Assembly: GCA_029245725.1 (NCBI GenBank)
Contig: JAQWOT010000150.1
Coordinates: 1 to 44,118 of the forward strand
DNA length: 44,118 nucleotides
Direction: 5' to 3'
Source: SAR324 cluster bacterium
Lineage (GTDB): Bacteria > SAR324 > NAC60-12
Made by a program: the position numbers and the translations under genes. Of the stretch, positions 34,124 through 42,898 are shown in pieces (position 1 is the first letter of the stretch; the number at the start of each line of letters is the position of its first letter). The notes under the pieces are model-generated. The model was not told the origin of the DNA. It saw only the letters and a program-made list of their open reading frames with translations, and searched no databases.

Positions 34124-35254
34124 TCAGTTTCGGAATCTTGTTGGAGAAAAAAGGCTAATTGGATGTTCTGTTGACTGCTGAATTGCCAGATCTGACATAA
34201 CCTCTCCAATCACGCTCGCAAACTTGAATCCATGTCCTGAAAAACCAGCTGCAAAGGACACCTGAGGATATTCCGGATGCAACCCAATCACGAAGTGTTC
34301 ATCTGGAGTGTTTGTGTAAAGACAGGTAGCTGTTCTCAAAGGAGTGCTGGTCAACTTATTTAGTCTGACTGTCGCTTGTCTAATCTGCTCGATCTCTTCA
34401 GGTCTTACGGTTCTGTCAACTCGGTCTGGATCGCACTCAGGGCCCACCCTAAAGTATGCCACCTTTGCCCCACCATCAGGTCCATCAATCGCTGGAAATC
34501 CATAAAACTGCTCAATAACACTTGGTTCCCAAATATAGATTGGCATTCTCCCTAACTGCCACTGATCCATATTTTCAACATCAAACCAAAATAAAGTGAG
34601 ACGTTTGACTTCCATGGGGATTTCCAATTCTGCCAACAGCTTTGGATTCCAGGAACCCCCCGAGATAACTAATCTATTTGCCCGATAAGTCCCTTTATCT
34701 GTGACGACTTGAACCCCATCTCCATCTGGCCTCCATGACAAGAACTGTTCTCCAAAACGCATATCTCCACCAGATTGCTCTGCCAGTTTGTTATGGGTCG
34801 CACAGCTTCTTTCAGGCCTGACAAAACCAGCTCTCTCTTCAAACAGAGCAATTTCATCTTCTTTTAAGATGAACTGTGGGAAGCGTTCTCTCATGTCCTG
34901 ATAACTGAGAATTTGATGGCCAAGATTCCATTTCTGGGCAGATCTGAGGGCTCCAGCCACCGTCTTCGAGTCACTTGGACCAATCATCAATCCTCCAGTC
35001 TCAGTGAAAAGATCCTCGTCTGAAGCCATTTCAGCTTCTTTCCATAATTCATAAGCCCTTTTCAAAAGTGGTACATAGGCAGGATCCTCAAAATAAGCCA
35101 AACGAATAATCCGACTATCTCCATGACTGGACCCCTGATCATGGGAGGGTGAAAAACGCTCAATACCTAGTACTGAGTGCCCTTTCTTAGCCAATTGCCA
35201 GGCAGTGGCGCTGCCCATTCCACCTAAACCAGTAACAATGACATCATAGACCAT
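34124..35254 (-). CDS. Monomeric-sarcosine-oxidase-like flavoprotein
   Basis: This 376-residue FAD-dependent amine oxidase starts YDVIVTGLGGMGSATAWQLAKKGHSV, with FAD-binding glycines at G9, G11 and G14. The ERFSPSHDQGSSHGDSRI segment and C311 in the motif CLYTNTPDEHF match monomeric sarcosine oxidase, where this cysteine binds FAD covalently. The expected reaction is oxidative demethylation of an N-methyl amino acid, such as sarcosine, to the amine, formaldehyde and peroxide. The ATG at 35254 has GAAAGG upstream; an upstream frame to 35326 would add an unlikely 24-residue tail. It diverges from a Liv-type receptor gene, which may bring in its substrate. Confidence 0.87.
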   Translation of the reverse strand: MVYDVIVTGLGGMGSATAWQLAKKGHSVLGIERFSPSHDQGSSHGDSRIIRLAYFEDPAYVPLLKRAYELWKEAEMASDEDLFTETGGLMIGPSDSKTVAGALRSAQKWNLGHQILSYQDMRERFPQFILKEDEIALFEERAGFVRPERSCATHNKLAEQSGGDMRFGEQFLSWRPDGDGVQVVTDKGTYRANRLVISGGSWNPKLLAELEIPMEVKRLTLFWFDVENMDQWQLGRMPIYIWEPSVIEQFYGFPAIDGPDGGAKVAYFRVGPECDPDRVDRTVRPEEIEQIRQATVRLNKLTSTPLRTATCLYTNTPDEHFVIGLHPEYPQVSFAAGFSGHGFKFASVIGEVMSDLAIQQSTEHPISLFSPTRFRN

Positions 35255-35573
35255 AGGAACCTTTCTCAAATTTTTAAGAGGGAATTCAAAATGGAAATTC
35301 AAATAAATTGATTCTGTTGCGCACACCGATAGAAGGCTGCATTCGAAACATCAAAATAATTCTTTGACTTGATGAATTCTTGTTCCCACGCTGCTAGGCT
35401 TCTGACTTGGATAAAAGCAATAAAACGTACTTTATAGACCTTTTCAGTAAATCCGTGTAATAAAGGTGATTCACAAGTGACTTGTAGGCAGCAAGTTGGG
35501 AACTAATAATTAGTTTTGAACAGATCCTTCAGGTTCTTGAATTCTCAATATGTCGGCTTTTCAAGAGGGAAAA
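35255..35573. promoter_or_regulatory. Divergent control region of flavoprotein and Liv-type receptor
   Basis: This 319-bp region holds no gene. Two dyads face the receptor side: ACAAGT-G-ACTTGT (35473-35485) and AACTAAT-A-ATTAGTT (35501-35515), which has perfect 7-bp arms and ends 58 bases before the receptor start. Either may be an operator. The receptor's ribosome binding site is AAGAGG (35563-35568). Confidence 0.45.
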
Positions 35574-36773
35574 ATGAAGAGAACGAATTTTTTCAAGAAA
35601 GTTGCGTTGATGATGGCGGGAAGCTTAATCCTTCCAGCTGTTGCATTTGCAGACATCAAGATGGGAATCATTCTTGGCTTTACAGGTCCCATTGAATCAT
35701 TGACACCTGACATGGCTGGCTCAGCAGAAGTTGCCTTCAAAGAGGCCTCTGATTCCGGCAATCTGCTAGGTGGTGAAAAAATTGTGGTTGTGAGAGCTGA
35801 TTCTACTTGCATAGATAATGCTGCTGCTACTGCAGCGGCTGAGAGACTGGTGACTTCTGAAAAAGTTGCAGCAATTATGGGTGCAGATTGTTCGGGTGTT
35901 ACGACAGCAATCGCGAACAATGTTGCCGTTCCAAACGGTGTTCCGATGATCTCCCCTTCGGCCACTTCTCCTGCTCTGACAACCATTGAAGACAACGGTT
36001 ACTTCTTCAGGACGGCTCCCTCTGATGCCCGGCAAGGTCAACTTTTAGCAGAAATAACTATGGCCCGTGGTATTAAGCAACTTGCTGTAACGTACGTAAA
36101 CAGTGACTATGGTAAAGGTCTTTCTGACTCCTTTGGAAATGCTTACAAAGCTCTTGGTGGAGAAATTACAATCAGCGTACCTCACGAAACTGGAAAGGCA
36201 GATTACTCAGCTGAGGTTGCCTCTATGGATTCCGCAGGTGGTGATGCTATGGCAGTCTTCGGTTATGTTGACCAAGGAGGACCCGGAATAATGCAAGCCT
36301 CTCTTGATAGTGGCTCCTTCGATCGATTTATTCTTGCAGACGGCATGTATGGAGATGCTCTACATACCAACGTAGATGGAGATCTGACAGGATCTTTTGG
36401 AACAGTACCAGGGACTTCTTCAAATGGTGCAGATATTTTCAAGAAGATTGCGGCTGATGCGGGCTTGAATGCGGGTGGACCCTACACCGGTGAATCATAC
36501 GATGCAGCAGCACTCCTTGTTTTAGCAATGCAGAGAGCCAGATCAACAAACGGTGAATCCATTGCGGATAATTTGTTGGCAGTTGCGAATGCTCCTGGGA
36601 CAAAGATTCTCCCAGGTGAATTAGCAAAAGGGCTGAGTATTCTGAATAGTGGCGGGCCAATTGATTATGTTGGGGCTACAAACGTAGAATTGGATGGTGT
36701 AGGTGAGACATTCGGTTCGTTCCGCGAATTCGAAATTGCTGACAAAGCATTCAAAACCGTTCGATTCCGCTGA
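35574..36773 (+). CDS. Branched-chain amino acid-type ABC substrate-binding protein (LivJ-like)
   Basis: This 399-residue periplasmic receptor has a signal peptide (MKRTNFFKKVALMMAGSLI..., cleaved near A26). The mature protein reads DIKMGIILGFTGPIES with a type I periplasmic fold, MGADCSGVTTAIANNV...GVPMISPSATSP and the YVNSDYGKGL hinge region, as in LivJ-like proteins. The ATG at 35574 with AAGAGG upstream is preferred over 35550. Its permeases and ATPases are probably those of the convergent livGFHM set. The liganded family ranges from branched-chain amino acids to amides and N-methyl compounds. Proximity to the sarcosine-oxidase-like gene favours an N-methylated amino acid, as inference only. 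Confidence 0.86.
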   Translation: MKRTNFFKKVALMMAGSLILPAVAFADIKMGIILGFTGPIESLTPDMAGSAEVAFKEASDSGNLLGGEKIVVVRADSTCIDNAAATAAAERLVTSEKVAAIMGADCSGVTTAIANNVAVPNGVPMISPSATSPALTTIEDNGYFFRTAPSDARQGQLLAEITMARGIKQLAVTYVNSDYGKGLSDSFGNAYKALGGEITISVPHETGKADYSAEVASMDSAGGDAMAVFGYVDQGGPGIMQASLDSGSFDRFILADGMYGDALHTNVDGDLTGSFGTVPGTSSNGADIFKKIAADAGLNAGGPYTGESYDAAALLVLAMQRARSTNGESIADNLLAVANAPGTKILPGELAKGLSILNSGGPIDYVGATNVELDGVGETFGSFREFEIADKAFKTVRFR

Positions 36774-36786
36774 TTCATTTCAAAAA

Positions 36787-36809
36787 GACTGGCCCCAAGT
36801 GGGCTGGTC
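36787..36809. terminator. Stem-loop between convergent Liv genes
   Basis: GACTGGCCC and GGGCTGGTC form a 9-bp stem with two G:U pairs and a 5-base loop, 14 bases past the receptor stop and 19 bases beyond the convergent livM stop. Its position suggests a bidirectional transcription end. No long T-run is visible on either side, so its strength is doubtful. Confidence 0.5.
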
Positions 36810-36827
36810 CCCATTAATTCCCTCCGA

Positions 36828-38186
36828 TTAGTTTCTACTGGTGTTTCTCTCAGGCAATATTCCCTCAGGGCGAAACCTGAGCACGAGAATCAACATGAGG
36901 CCCATGACGACCATCCTCAAATGAGGGGCAACATCAATAAAATGTTGACGCAGAGGATTTTCCTCACTGAGTAATGAGTTCAAGTTTCCCACCGCCCAAA
37001 GTGCAATCGGTTCCGCTTCAATCCAAGTAAACCAAGTAATAAAAGCTCCAAGCACTGCCCCAAGGTTATTACCACTTCCTCCGATGATGACCATTACCCA
37101 AATTAGAAATGTAAAGCGTAAAGGGATATAGGTTCCTGGCGTAAACTGACCGTCCAATGTGGTAAGCATTGCTCCCGCAACACCGATGACGGCAGACCCC
37201 AAAATGAATACCTGCCGATGACGGTTCGTCACGTCCTTTCCCATTGCAGCAGCGGCAATTTCGTTATCACGAATCGCACGCATCATTCTGCCCCAAGGAG
37301 AATTCAAGGCTAGTGCAGCTAAACCAAGAATTAATAGGAGGACTGTGAGGAAGAGCCCTGAGTAGCAAAGCTTGACGAAGACGCCTGAAGCAGACATCAC
37401 CATCTCTTGGAGAGCTTCTTCTCCGACTTGGTTCCGATCAGCTGAATGTAATCTGATGACCAAATCTATGAACCACCGGCTTTGTTGAAGGTCTACTTCG
37501 TAAGGGACAGGTCGCTCCAAGCCAGTAACATTTTTAACACCTCTCGTCAACCAATCCTCATTCTTAAGAATAGAGATCATGATCTCTGAGATCCCAAGCG
37601 TAGCGATCGCAAAGTAGTCTGAACGTAACCCAAGCGCAACTCGCCCCACTACCCAAGCTAATCCAGCTGCAGCAGCTCCACCAGCTATCCAAGAAATTAA
37701 GATTGGGAGACCAAGTCCTCCAAGAAAACCTGTTTGCGCAGGATCGACTGCTTCTATATTGAGCGAGGCTTGCTCATAAAAATGGCGTAGCAACGCGTAT
37801 CCCCCGAGTAGCCAGGCCAAGAACATGAACCTTCGGAGAGGGCCTGCTAGTACTTTTTTTCTAATCCACCAGGCTCCCAAGGCAGTCAAAACCAAAGTAA
37901 TGAAAGCTAATCCGGTGTCCACTCCACCAACAGCCCATGCCTCACCAACTGGAGAGTAAGAGACTAAGACCGCCGCCAGTCCTCCTAAGGCTGTTGAAGC
38001 CATTACTCCAGCATTGAACAAACCCGCATAGCCCCACTGAATATTCAGTCCGAGAGACATGACCGCTGAGATCAAGCAAAGGTTCAGGATAGCTAGGCTC
38101 ACATTCCAAGACTGTGTGGCACCTACTATACCCAGCAGGAGAGCCATGATTGCAAAGCTGATGATCGCTCTTTGTGAATTGCTCAA
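36828..38186 (-). CDS. livM: Branched-chain amino acid-type ABC permease LivM
   Basis: This 452-residue inner-membrane permease shows LivM features: LNIQWGYAGLFNAGVMA near the N-terminus, SDYFAIATLGISEI in the middle and SPWGRMMRAIRDNEIAAAAMGKDV as the cytoplasmic coupling region. It is slightly longer than typical LivM (about 425), with a polar insert near 240-265 before VKLCYSGLF. The start is a TTG at 38186 that overlaps the livH stop (TTGA) and has GGGAGG upstream. It pairs with LivH. Confidence 0.88.
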   Translation of the reverse strand: MSNSQRAIISFAIMALLLGIVGATQSWNVSLAILNLCLISAVMSLGLNIQWGYAGLFNAGVMASTALGGLAAVLVSYSPVGEAWAVGGVDTGLAFITLVLTALGAWWIRKKVLAGPLRRFMFLAWLLGGYALLRHFYEQASLNIEAVDPAQTGFLGGLGLPILISWIAGGAAAAGLAWVVGRVALGLRSDYFAIATLGISEIMISILKNEDWLTRGVKNVTGLERPVPYEVDLQQSRWFIDLVIRLHSADRNQVGEEALQEMVMSASGVFVKLCYSGLFLTVLLLILGLAALALNSPWGRMMRAIRDNEIAAAAMGKDVTNRHRQVFILGSAVIGVAGAMLTTLDGQFTPGTYIPLRFTFLIWVMVIIGGSGNNLGAVLGAFITWFTWIEAEPIALWAVGNLNSLLSEENPLRQHFIDVAPHLRMVVMGLMLILVLRFRPEGILPERNTSRN

Positions 38187-39193
38187 AGCACCCTCCCTTT
38201 GAAAAGACCAGTAGGCCGAATCAAAAGGACTAGGACCAGAATCAAAAAAGAAACTGCAAACTTGTATTCTGTACTAAGCAACTGGACCAAACCTTCAGGA
38301 GACCAACCTTCAGGACCAAGATATCTGAGGAATTTTTTGAATGCGTAGGTAGCCACCACCTCTGAAAAAGCGACAATGTAGCCTCCTAGAATAGCCCCAA
38401 GGGGTTGGCCAATCCCACCAACAATGGCAGCAGCAAAAATAGGTAGGAGCAGATGGAAATAGATCAGTGGTTTGTAGCTTTTATCAAGACCATAGAGGAC
38501 ACCCGCGAGAGTAATCAGGACGGCGCTGATAAACCAGGTTGCTCGCACCACCTTTTCAGGGTCAATGCCTGAGAGTAATGCCAGCTCTTCATTATCTGAA
38601 AAGGCTCGCATCGCTTTGCCCATCTTGGTTTTTTGTAGGAACCAAAACAACCAGGCGACTGCCAGAATCGCTAATAAAACGGTTAAAACCTGAGTTTGCT
38701 TGAGTGCCAAGCCTTCTTTAAGGCCGGACCACTTTTTAAATTCTCCAGCTTTGATGAGAAATTTTAGACCGTCCATGAAAATGATTTCATCTGTTCCAAT
38801 GAACAACCTGACGACTCCATTCAGCATGAACATCACCCCAACGGAGGCGATCACAAAGATGACAGGCTTACTCTTCCTTTGACGATAGTAACTAAACACA
38901 CTACGTTCAGTACCCCAGACCAGTAAGCCTGTGATCAGAATTCCAAACGGAAGGGCAAGGAGAGCTGTGGGCAGGATTCCTGCTTTAAAACCAATTGACT
39001 GGAACCACCAGGTGATAAAGATCGTGCTGACAGTTGCAAAAGACATCATTTCACCATGCGCAAAATTCGCGAAGCGCATGATGCCAAAGACAATGGTTAC
39101 CCCAAGGGCACCAATAGCGAGTTGAGACCCATAAACCAAAGAAGGGACGAGTACGAAATTAGAGAGCAGAACAATCGCGTTCAGAAAATCCAT
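38183..39193 (-). CDS. livH: Branched-chain amino acid-type ABC permease LivH
   Basis: This 336-residue permease begins with VYGSQLAIGALGVTIVFGIM, then FANFAHGEMM, the usual LivH pattern. The coupling segment reads TKMGKAMRAFSDNEELALLSGIDPEKV. About eight hydrophobic segments are visible. The ATG at 39193 lies two bases after the livF stop, and its own end overlaps livM. Together with LivM it forms the channel for the Liv-type receptor. Confidence 0.88.
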   Translation of the reverse strand: MDFLNAIVLLSNFVLVPSLVYGSQLAIGALGVTIVFGIMRFANFAHGEMMSFATVSTIFITWWFQSIGFKAGILPTALLALPFGILITGLLVWGTERSVFSYYRQRKSKPVIFVIASVGVMFMLNGVVRLFIGTDEIIFMDGLKFLIKAGEFKKWSGLKEGLALKQTQVLTVLLAILAVAWLFWFLQKTKMGKAMRAFSDNEELALLSGIDPEKVVRATWFISAVLITLAGVLYGLDKSYKPLIYFHLLLPIFAAAIVGGIGQPLGAILGGYIVAFSEVVATYAFKKFLRYLGPEGWSPEGLVQLLSTEYKFAVSFLILVLVLLIRPTGLFKGRVL

Positions 39194-39195
39194 CG

Positions 39196-39912
39196 CTATC
39201 CACCGAGAAAGGATCGACGAACTTCTTCATTGGCGAGGAGTACTTGGCCAGAATCTGTAAAACGATTCTGACCTGTCACCAATACAAATCCCTTGTCAGC
39301 GATTGTAAGTGCCTGTCGAGCGTTTTGTTCCACCATTAAAATCGCAATTCCTGTTTTTTTTATCTCAATGATGCGCTCAAAAAGCTCATCCATGACAATT
39401 GGAGAGACACCTGCTGTTGGTTCGTCGAGCATCAATACGCTCGGTTTCGTCATCAATGCTCGCCCCACAGCAACTTGTTGTCGCTGTCCTCCAGAAAGTT
39501 CTCCTGCTGGTTGGAGACGCTTTTCTTTCAGCACCGGAAACAATTCATAGACCTGACCCATCGTATCTGAATAGTCTTCGGTGCGAACATACGCACCGAG
39601 CTCAAGATTTTCTTCAACGGTCATGCTACTGAAGACATTATTGGTTTGCGGAACGAAGGCCATGCCTAGTTGAACCCTTTGTTGTGGGGACATGTTCGTG
39701 ATGTCCTGCCCCGCAAGCATGATTTTTCCTTCAAGGACCTTCAGCATACCCAAAAGCGCCTTCATAGCGGTTGATTTACCTGCTCCATTTGGTCCAACAA
39801 CAACAGCGATTTCTCCGCGAGCTGCAGAGATTGTGCAGCCTTTGAGAATATCTCCAGTTCCATAACCACCAATCAAATTTTCACCAAGGAGATAACTCAT
39901 TGCCTGTTTCAC
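39196..39912 (-). CDS. livF: Branched-chain amino acid-type ABC ATPase LivF
   Basis: This 238-residue ATPase has Walker A GPNGAGKS (40-47), Q89, signature LSGGQ (139-143) and Walker B LDE (162-164). The switch position is Q rather than H in LMVEQNARQ, which is normal for LivF. It starts at a GTG at 39912 with AGAGGG five bases upstream; an ATG at 39900 is an alternative. It forms the NBD dimer with LivG, whose gene ends 10 bases before it. Confidence 0.9.
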   Translation of the reverse strand: MKQAMSYLLGENLIGGYGTGDILKGCTISAARGEIAVVVGPNGAGKSTAMKALLGMLKVLEGKIMLAGQDITNMSPQQRVQLGMAFVPQTNNVFSSMTVEENLELGAYVRTEDYSDTMGQVYELFPVLKEKRLQPAGELSGGQRQQVAVGRALMTKPSVLMLDEPTAGVSPIVMDELFERIIEIKKTGIAILMVEQNARQALTIADKGFVLVTGQNRFTDSGQVLLANEEVRRSFLGG

Positions 39913-39922
39913 AAAAACCCTC

Positions 39923-40696
39923 TTAGCTCAGTCCCGATGAAGCTCCACGACCAAGATAAGCTTCTATCACCATTTCATTTGATTTCACTTCTTCTGCTGT
40001 GCCTTCAGTCAGCAGCTTTCCTTCTGCCATCACGATCACTGGATTACAGAGCCGACTGATGAAATCCATATCGTGTTCGATCATGCAGAAGGTGTATCCT
40101 TTCTCCTGATTCATTAACTCGATTGCTTCTCCAATTTCTTTCAGCAAAGTCCGGTTTACCCCTGCACCGACTTCATCCAAAATAACCACCTTGGCATCAA
40201 CCATCATGGTTCGACCCAATTCCAGCAACTTCTTCTGTCCACCCGACAAATTTCCAGCAAGTTCATCAGCGACATGTCGAATATTGAGAAATTCCATGAC
40301 TTCATCTGCTTTCATGGTAATTTTTCTCTCTTGCTGATGAAGAGTTGTGCGCTGAAACCACGCACCTATCAGGCTTTCACCCAATTGATTCGGGGCAACC
40401 ATCATCAAATTCTCACGTGCTGTCAAACTGTTAAATTCGTGAGGAATTTGAAAGGTTCGTAGGAGTCCTTTGGAAAAAAGTTGGTGTGGTTTTAATCTAG
40501 TTACATCCTCTCCATCAAGTAGGATTTGTCCTTGATCAGGTGGAAAGGTACCTGCAATCAGATTGAATAGGGTTGTTTTTCCAGCTCCATTGGGACCTAT
40601 TAATCCTGTAATCAACCCTTTCTGAATTTCTAGACTTATTCCGTTTACTGCCTGGACTCCGCCAAAATGTTTATAAAGGTTTCGAACAGAGATCAC
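39923..40696 (-). CDS. livG: Branched-chain amino acid-type ABC ATPase LivG
   Basis: This 257-residue ATPase starts ISVRNLYKHFGGVQAVNGIS. Walker A is GPNGAGKT (34-41), Q83, signature LSGGQ (150-154), Walker B ILDE (172-175) and the switch histidine H208. The layout and the C-terminal MVIEAYLGRG are typical of LivG. The start is a GTG at 40696 with a weak ribosome binding site. It is the first gene of the minus-strand livGFHM operon, next to the regulatory region at 40697-41041. Confidence 0.9.
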   Translation of the reverse strand: MISVRNLYKHFGGVQAVNGISLEIQKGLITGLIGPNGAGKTTLFNLIAGTFPPDQGQILLDGEDVTRLKPHQLFSKGLLRTFQIPHEFNSLTARENLMMVAPNQLGESLIGAWFQRTTLHQQERKITMKADEVMEFLNIRHVADELAGNLSGGQKKLLELGRTMMVDAKVVILDEVGAGVNRTLLKEIGEAIELMNQEKGYTFCMIEHDMDFISRLCNPVIVMAEGKLLTEGTAEEVKSNEMVIEAYLGRGASSGLS

Positions 40697-41041
40697 GTAG
40701 GGGATTTCTCAATGATGAGTTTTAAGACTTGGGGGGTAAGTAGGACTCAGGTGACCTAGTTCAACAAACCAAATTCAAGCTTCGCTGAACAAATACCATC
40801 AATAGTTAGTAAATGCACATTTCAGAATATATATAAAATCAAAAATAGTTGTAGTTTCCATCTTTTCAGTAATGAAATAATGTTAAATTTGAGGGAAGAT
40901 GCTTGTTTAGCTTCATCAGAAAGTCAAGCGCACTTGGTTTTACAAATTTCCCTGATCAGGTTTTAGCTTCCATTGGTGAGATTATTTCCTGTCTAGTTAA
41001 ATTTAAAGATTGTTGATAAATGAATATCTTAAAGAAGAACT
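40697..41041. promoter_or_regulatory. Divergent spacer between livG and the metallophosphoesterase
   Basis: This 345-bp spacer holds no gene. It contains a dyad AGGT-G-ACCT with further paired flanks (40745-40760), 49-64 bases before livG, and a perfect palindrome CCTGATCAGG (40951-40960), about 80 bases before the metallophosphoesterase start. Long AT-rich tracts lie between them. No firm promoter boxes were identified. Confidence 0.4.
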
Positions 41042-41836
41042 ATGAAAATCATACAATTAACTGATCTTCACCTCGTTCCTAAAGGTCAGAAAATCCATGA
41101 GTTAGACCCCGGTCAACGTCTTGAACAGGCGTTGGCGAACATCAAGCTTAGGCATCCTGACTTGGATCTGCTTGTAATTACTGGTGATCTTTGCAATGAA
41201 GGGGATACGCTCTCTTATCGCCTTCTCAGAGCATTACTAGAAAAATATGAACTAAATTATCAGCTTGTGCTTGGAAATCACGACCAACGAGAACCATTCA
41301 GAGGTGTTTTTCCAGAAACAGCAATAGACCCGCATGGTTTCATTCAATCCAAACTGCAATCCGATGGGGATGTCTATCTCTTTTTGGATACTTTGCAGGA
41401 AGGTAAAGTTGCAGGTAGTTATTGTGAAAAAAGACAAGACTGGTTGCGGAACGAATTGAAGAGTCACTCAAATAATCCTGTTTACGTCTTTCTTCACCAT
41501 CCTCCCTTCAAGGTGGGCATGAAGGAAATGGACAACTGCAATCTAGCTGATGGCGAGCTCTTAGGGGAGATCCTGAATTCTCACGCCAACATAAAACACT
41601 TATTCTGCGGGCATTTGCATAGACCACTTCATGGCGTTTGGCGAGGGATACCTTTTACATGTCAGCCTTCGACCGTCCACCAATTTACTTTCACAACCGA
41701 GAATTTGCACTTTCAACTGATCAAGGAACCACCAATTTACTCAGTTATTACTTTGTCGGATTGGGGAATGGTTGTGCATCAACATCAATATCTGGAAGAT
41801 GCAGAAAGCGGCAGGTTCGAGGAGATGGAACATTGA
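41042..41836 (+). CDS. Metallophosphoesterase, CpdA/class III phosphodiesterase-like
   Basis: This 264-residue protein has all calcineurin-like phosphoesterase motifs: D8-x-H10 (QLTDLHL), G48-D49 (VITGDLCNEG), G78-N79-H80-D81, the HHPPF histidines at 152-153 and G190-H191-x-H193 (FCGHLHRP). These bind two metals. It matches the CpdA/Icc group, which includes cyclic-AMP phosphodiesterases and glycerophosphodiesterases. Size fits that group. The neighbours do not point clearly to a substrate. Confidence 0.85.
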   Translation: MKIIQLTDLHLVPKGQKIHELDPGQRLEQALANIKLRHPDLDLLVITGDLCNEGDTLSYRLLRALLEKYELNYQLVLGNHDQREPFRGVFPETAIDPHGFIQSKLQSDGDVYLFLDTLQEGKVAGSYCEKRQDWLRNELKSHSNNPVYVFLHHPPFKVGMKEMDNCNLADGELLGEILNSHANIKHLFCGHLHRPLHGVWRGIPFTCQPSTVHQFTFTTENLHFQLIKEPPIYSVITLSDWGMVVHQHQYLEDAESGRFEEMEH

Positions 41837-41904
41837 ATCCATTTCTGAGTGAATTGCCCTTACTCCCTTACAGTACTTCTGAATTAAGCCTTTGGTATTT
41901 CTGA

Positions 41905-42885
41905 ATGCAAGAAACCGAAAATAGTTCCAACCTATTGACACTGAAAGACTATGATCTCAGCCTAAATTCTGAGAAAGGGCCTGTCCAGGTTCTTAACAAG
42001 GTCAACATCACACTGAATGCGCAGGAGACCGTTGGTCTTGTCGGAGAATCTGGCTGCGGAAAATCGATGACAGCATTGTCAATGATGGGTTTGCTTTCGA
42101 ACAAAATAATAGCTGAAAATCAGGGAGAGCTCTTATGGAGAGGCGAAAATCTTTCAAATGCTTGCAATAAACGATGGCGCGAGTTGCGCGGAAAAGAAAT
42201 GGCGATGATCTTTCAGGAACCGATGACTGCCTTGAATCCTGTACTGACGATTTATGAGCAACTTGATGAAGTACTGAAGGAACATTCTTCTTTAGGAAAT
42301 CAAGACCGTAGAAAGAAAATTTCTGATCTTTTGAGGCAAGTAGGGCTTCGAGATGTTGACAGCAAGCTAGAGTGGTATCCGCATCAATTCTCTGGAGGCA
42401 TGAGGCAGAGAGTGATGATAGCTATGGCCCTCGTCTGTGAGCCAGATTTATTGATCGCTGATGAGCCAACAACCGCTTTGGATGTGACTACACAAGCACA
42501 GATTCTCAGGCTAATCAAAAATCTTCAAAGAGAACGCAAGATGGCCTTGCTTTTCATCTCACATGATTTGGATGTCGTAGGCTTTCTAGCAGACCGAATT
42601 GTGATCATGTATGCTGGAGAAGTAGTTGAAGATCTACCGGTTGAACAATTGGAGAGCCCTGCACATCCTTACACCATCGCACTTCAGCAAGCTCGGCCAC
42701 GACCTGGAAAATCCAATTTTGGTTTTGAACCAATCCCTGGGACCCTGCCGCAACCTGGGTCGATCTTGAATGGATGTCGATTCAGGGATCGATGCGCAAA
42801 AGCGAATAAACAATGTGAAATAAACCCTCCTTGGCAATTCCAAAACAACCAACATCGGATTCGTTGTTGGCATCCAAAAATTTAG
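41905..42885 (+). CDS. Dipeptide/oligopeptide ABC ATP-binding protein (DppD-like), lone
   Basis: This 326-residue ATPase has Walker A GESGCGKS (47-54), Q104 in [11 protein letters not shown], signature FSGGM (163-167), Walker B LIADE (183-187) and H220, all intact. The C-terminal oligo_HPY region has SPAHPYT and four cysteines (291, 297, 304, 321), as in DppD/OppD. The expected DppF partner, permeases and receptor are absent from the window: the next gene is a pirin. It lacks a clear ribosome binding site. It may supply an ATPase to a transporter elsewhere, or be the remnant of a larger operon. Confidence 0.85.
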   Translation: MQETENSSNLLTLKDYDLSLNSEKGPVQVLNKVNITLNAQETVGLVGESGCGKSMTALSMMGLLSNKIIAENQGELLWRGENLSNACNKRWRELRGKEMAMIFQEPMTALNPVLTIYEQLDEVLKEHSSLGNQDRRKKISDLLRQVGLRDVDSKLEWYPHQFSGGMRQRVMIAMALVCEPDLLIADEPTTALDVTTQAQILRLIKNLQRERKMALLFISHDLDVVGFLADRIVIMYAGEVVEDLPVEQLESPAHPYTIALQQARPRPGKSNFGFEPIPGTLPQPGSILNGCRFRDRCAKANKQCEINPPWQFQNNQHRIRCWHPKI

Positions 42886-42898
42886 AAGAGAGAAGTGA

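Noticed and set aside
39196-39912. Glutamine at the switch-histidine position of LivF as a degenerate site
   Set aside because: The VEQN sequence is normal for LivF-type ATPases, unlike the changes in the pair at 25840-28089.
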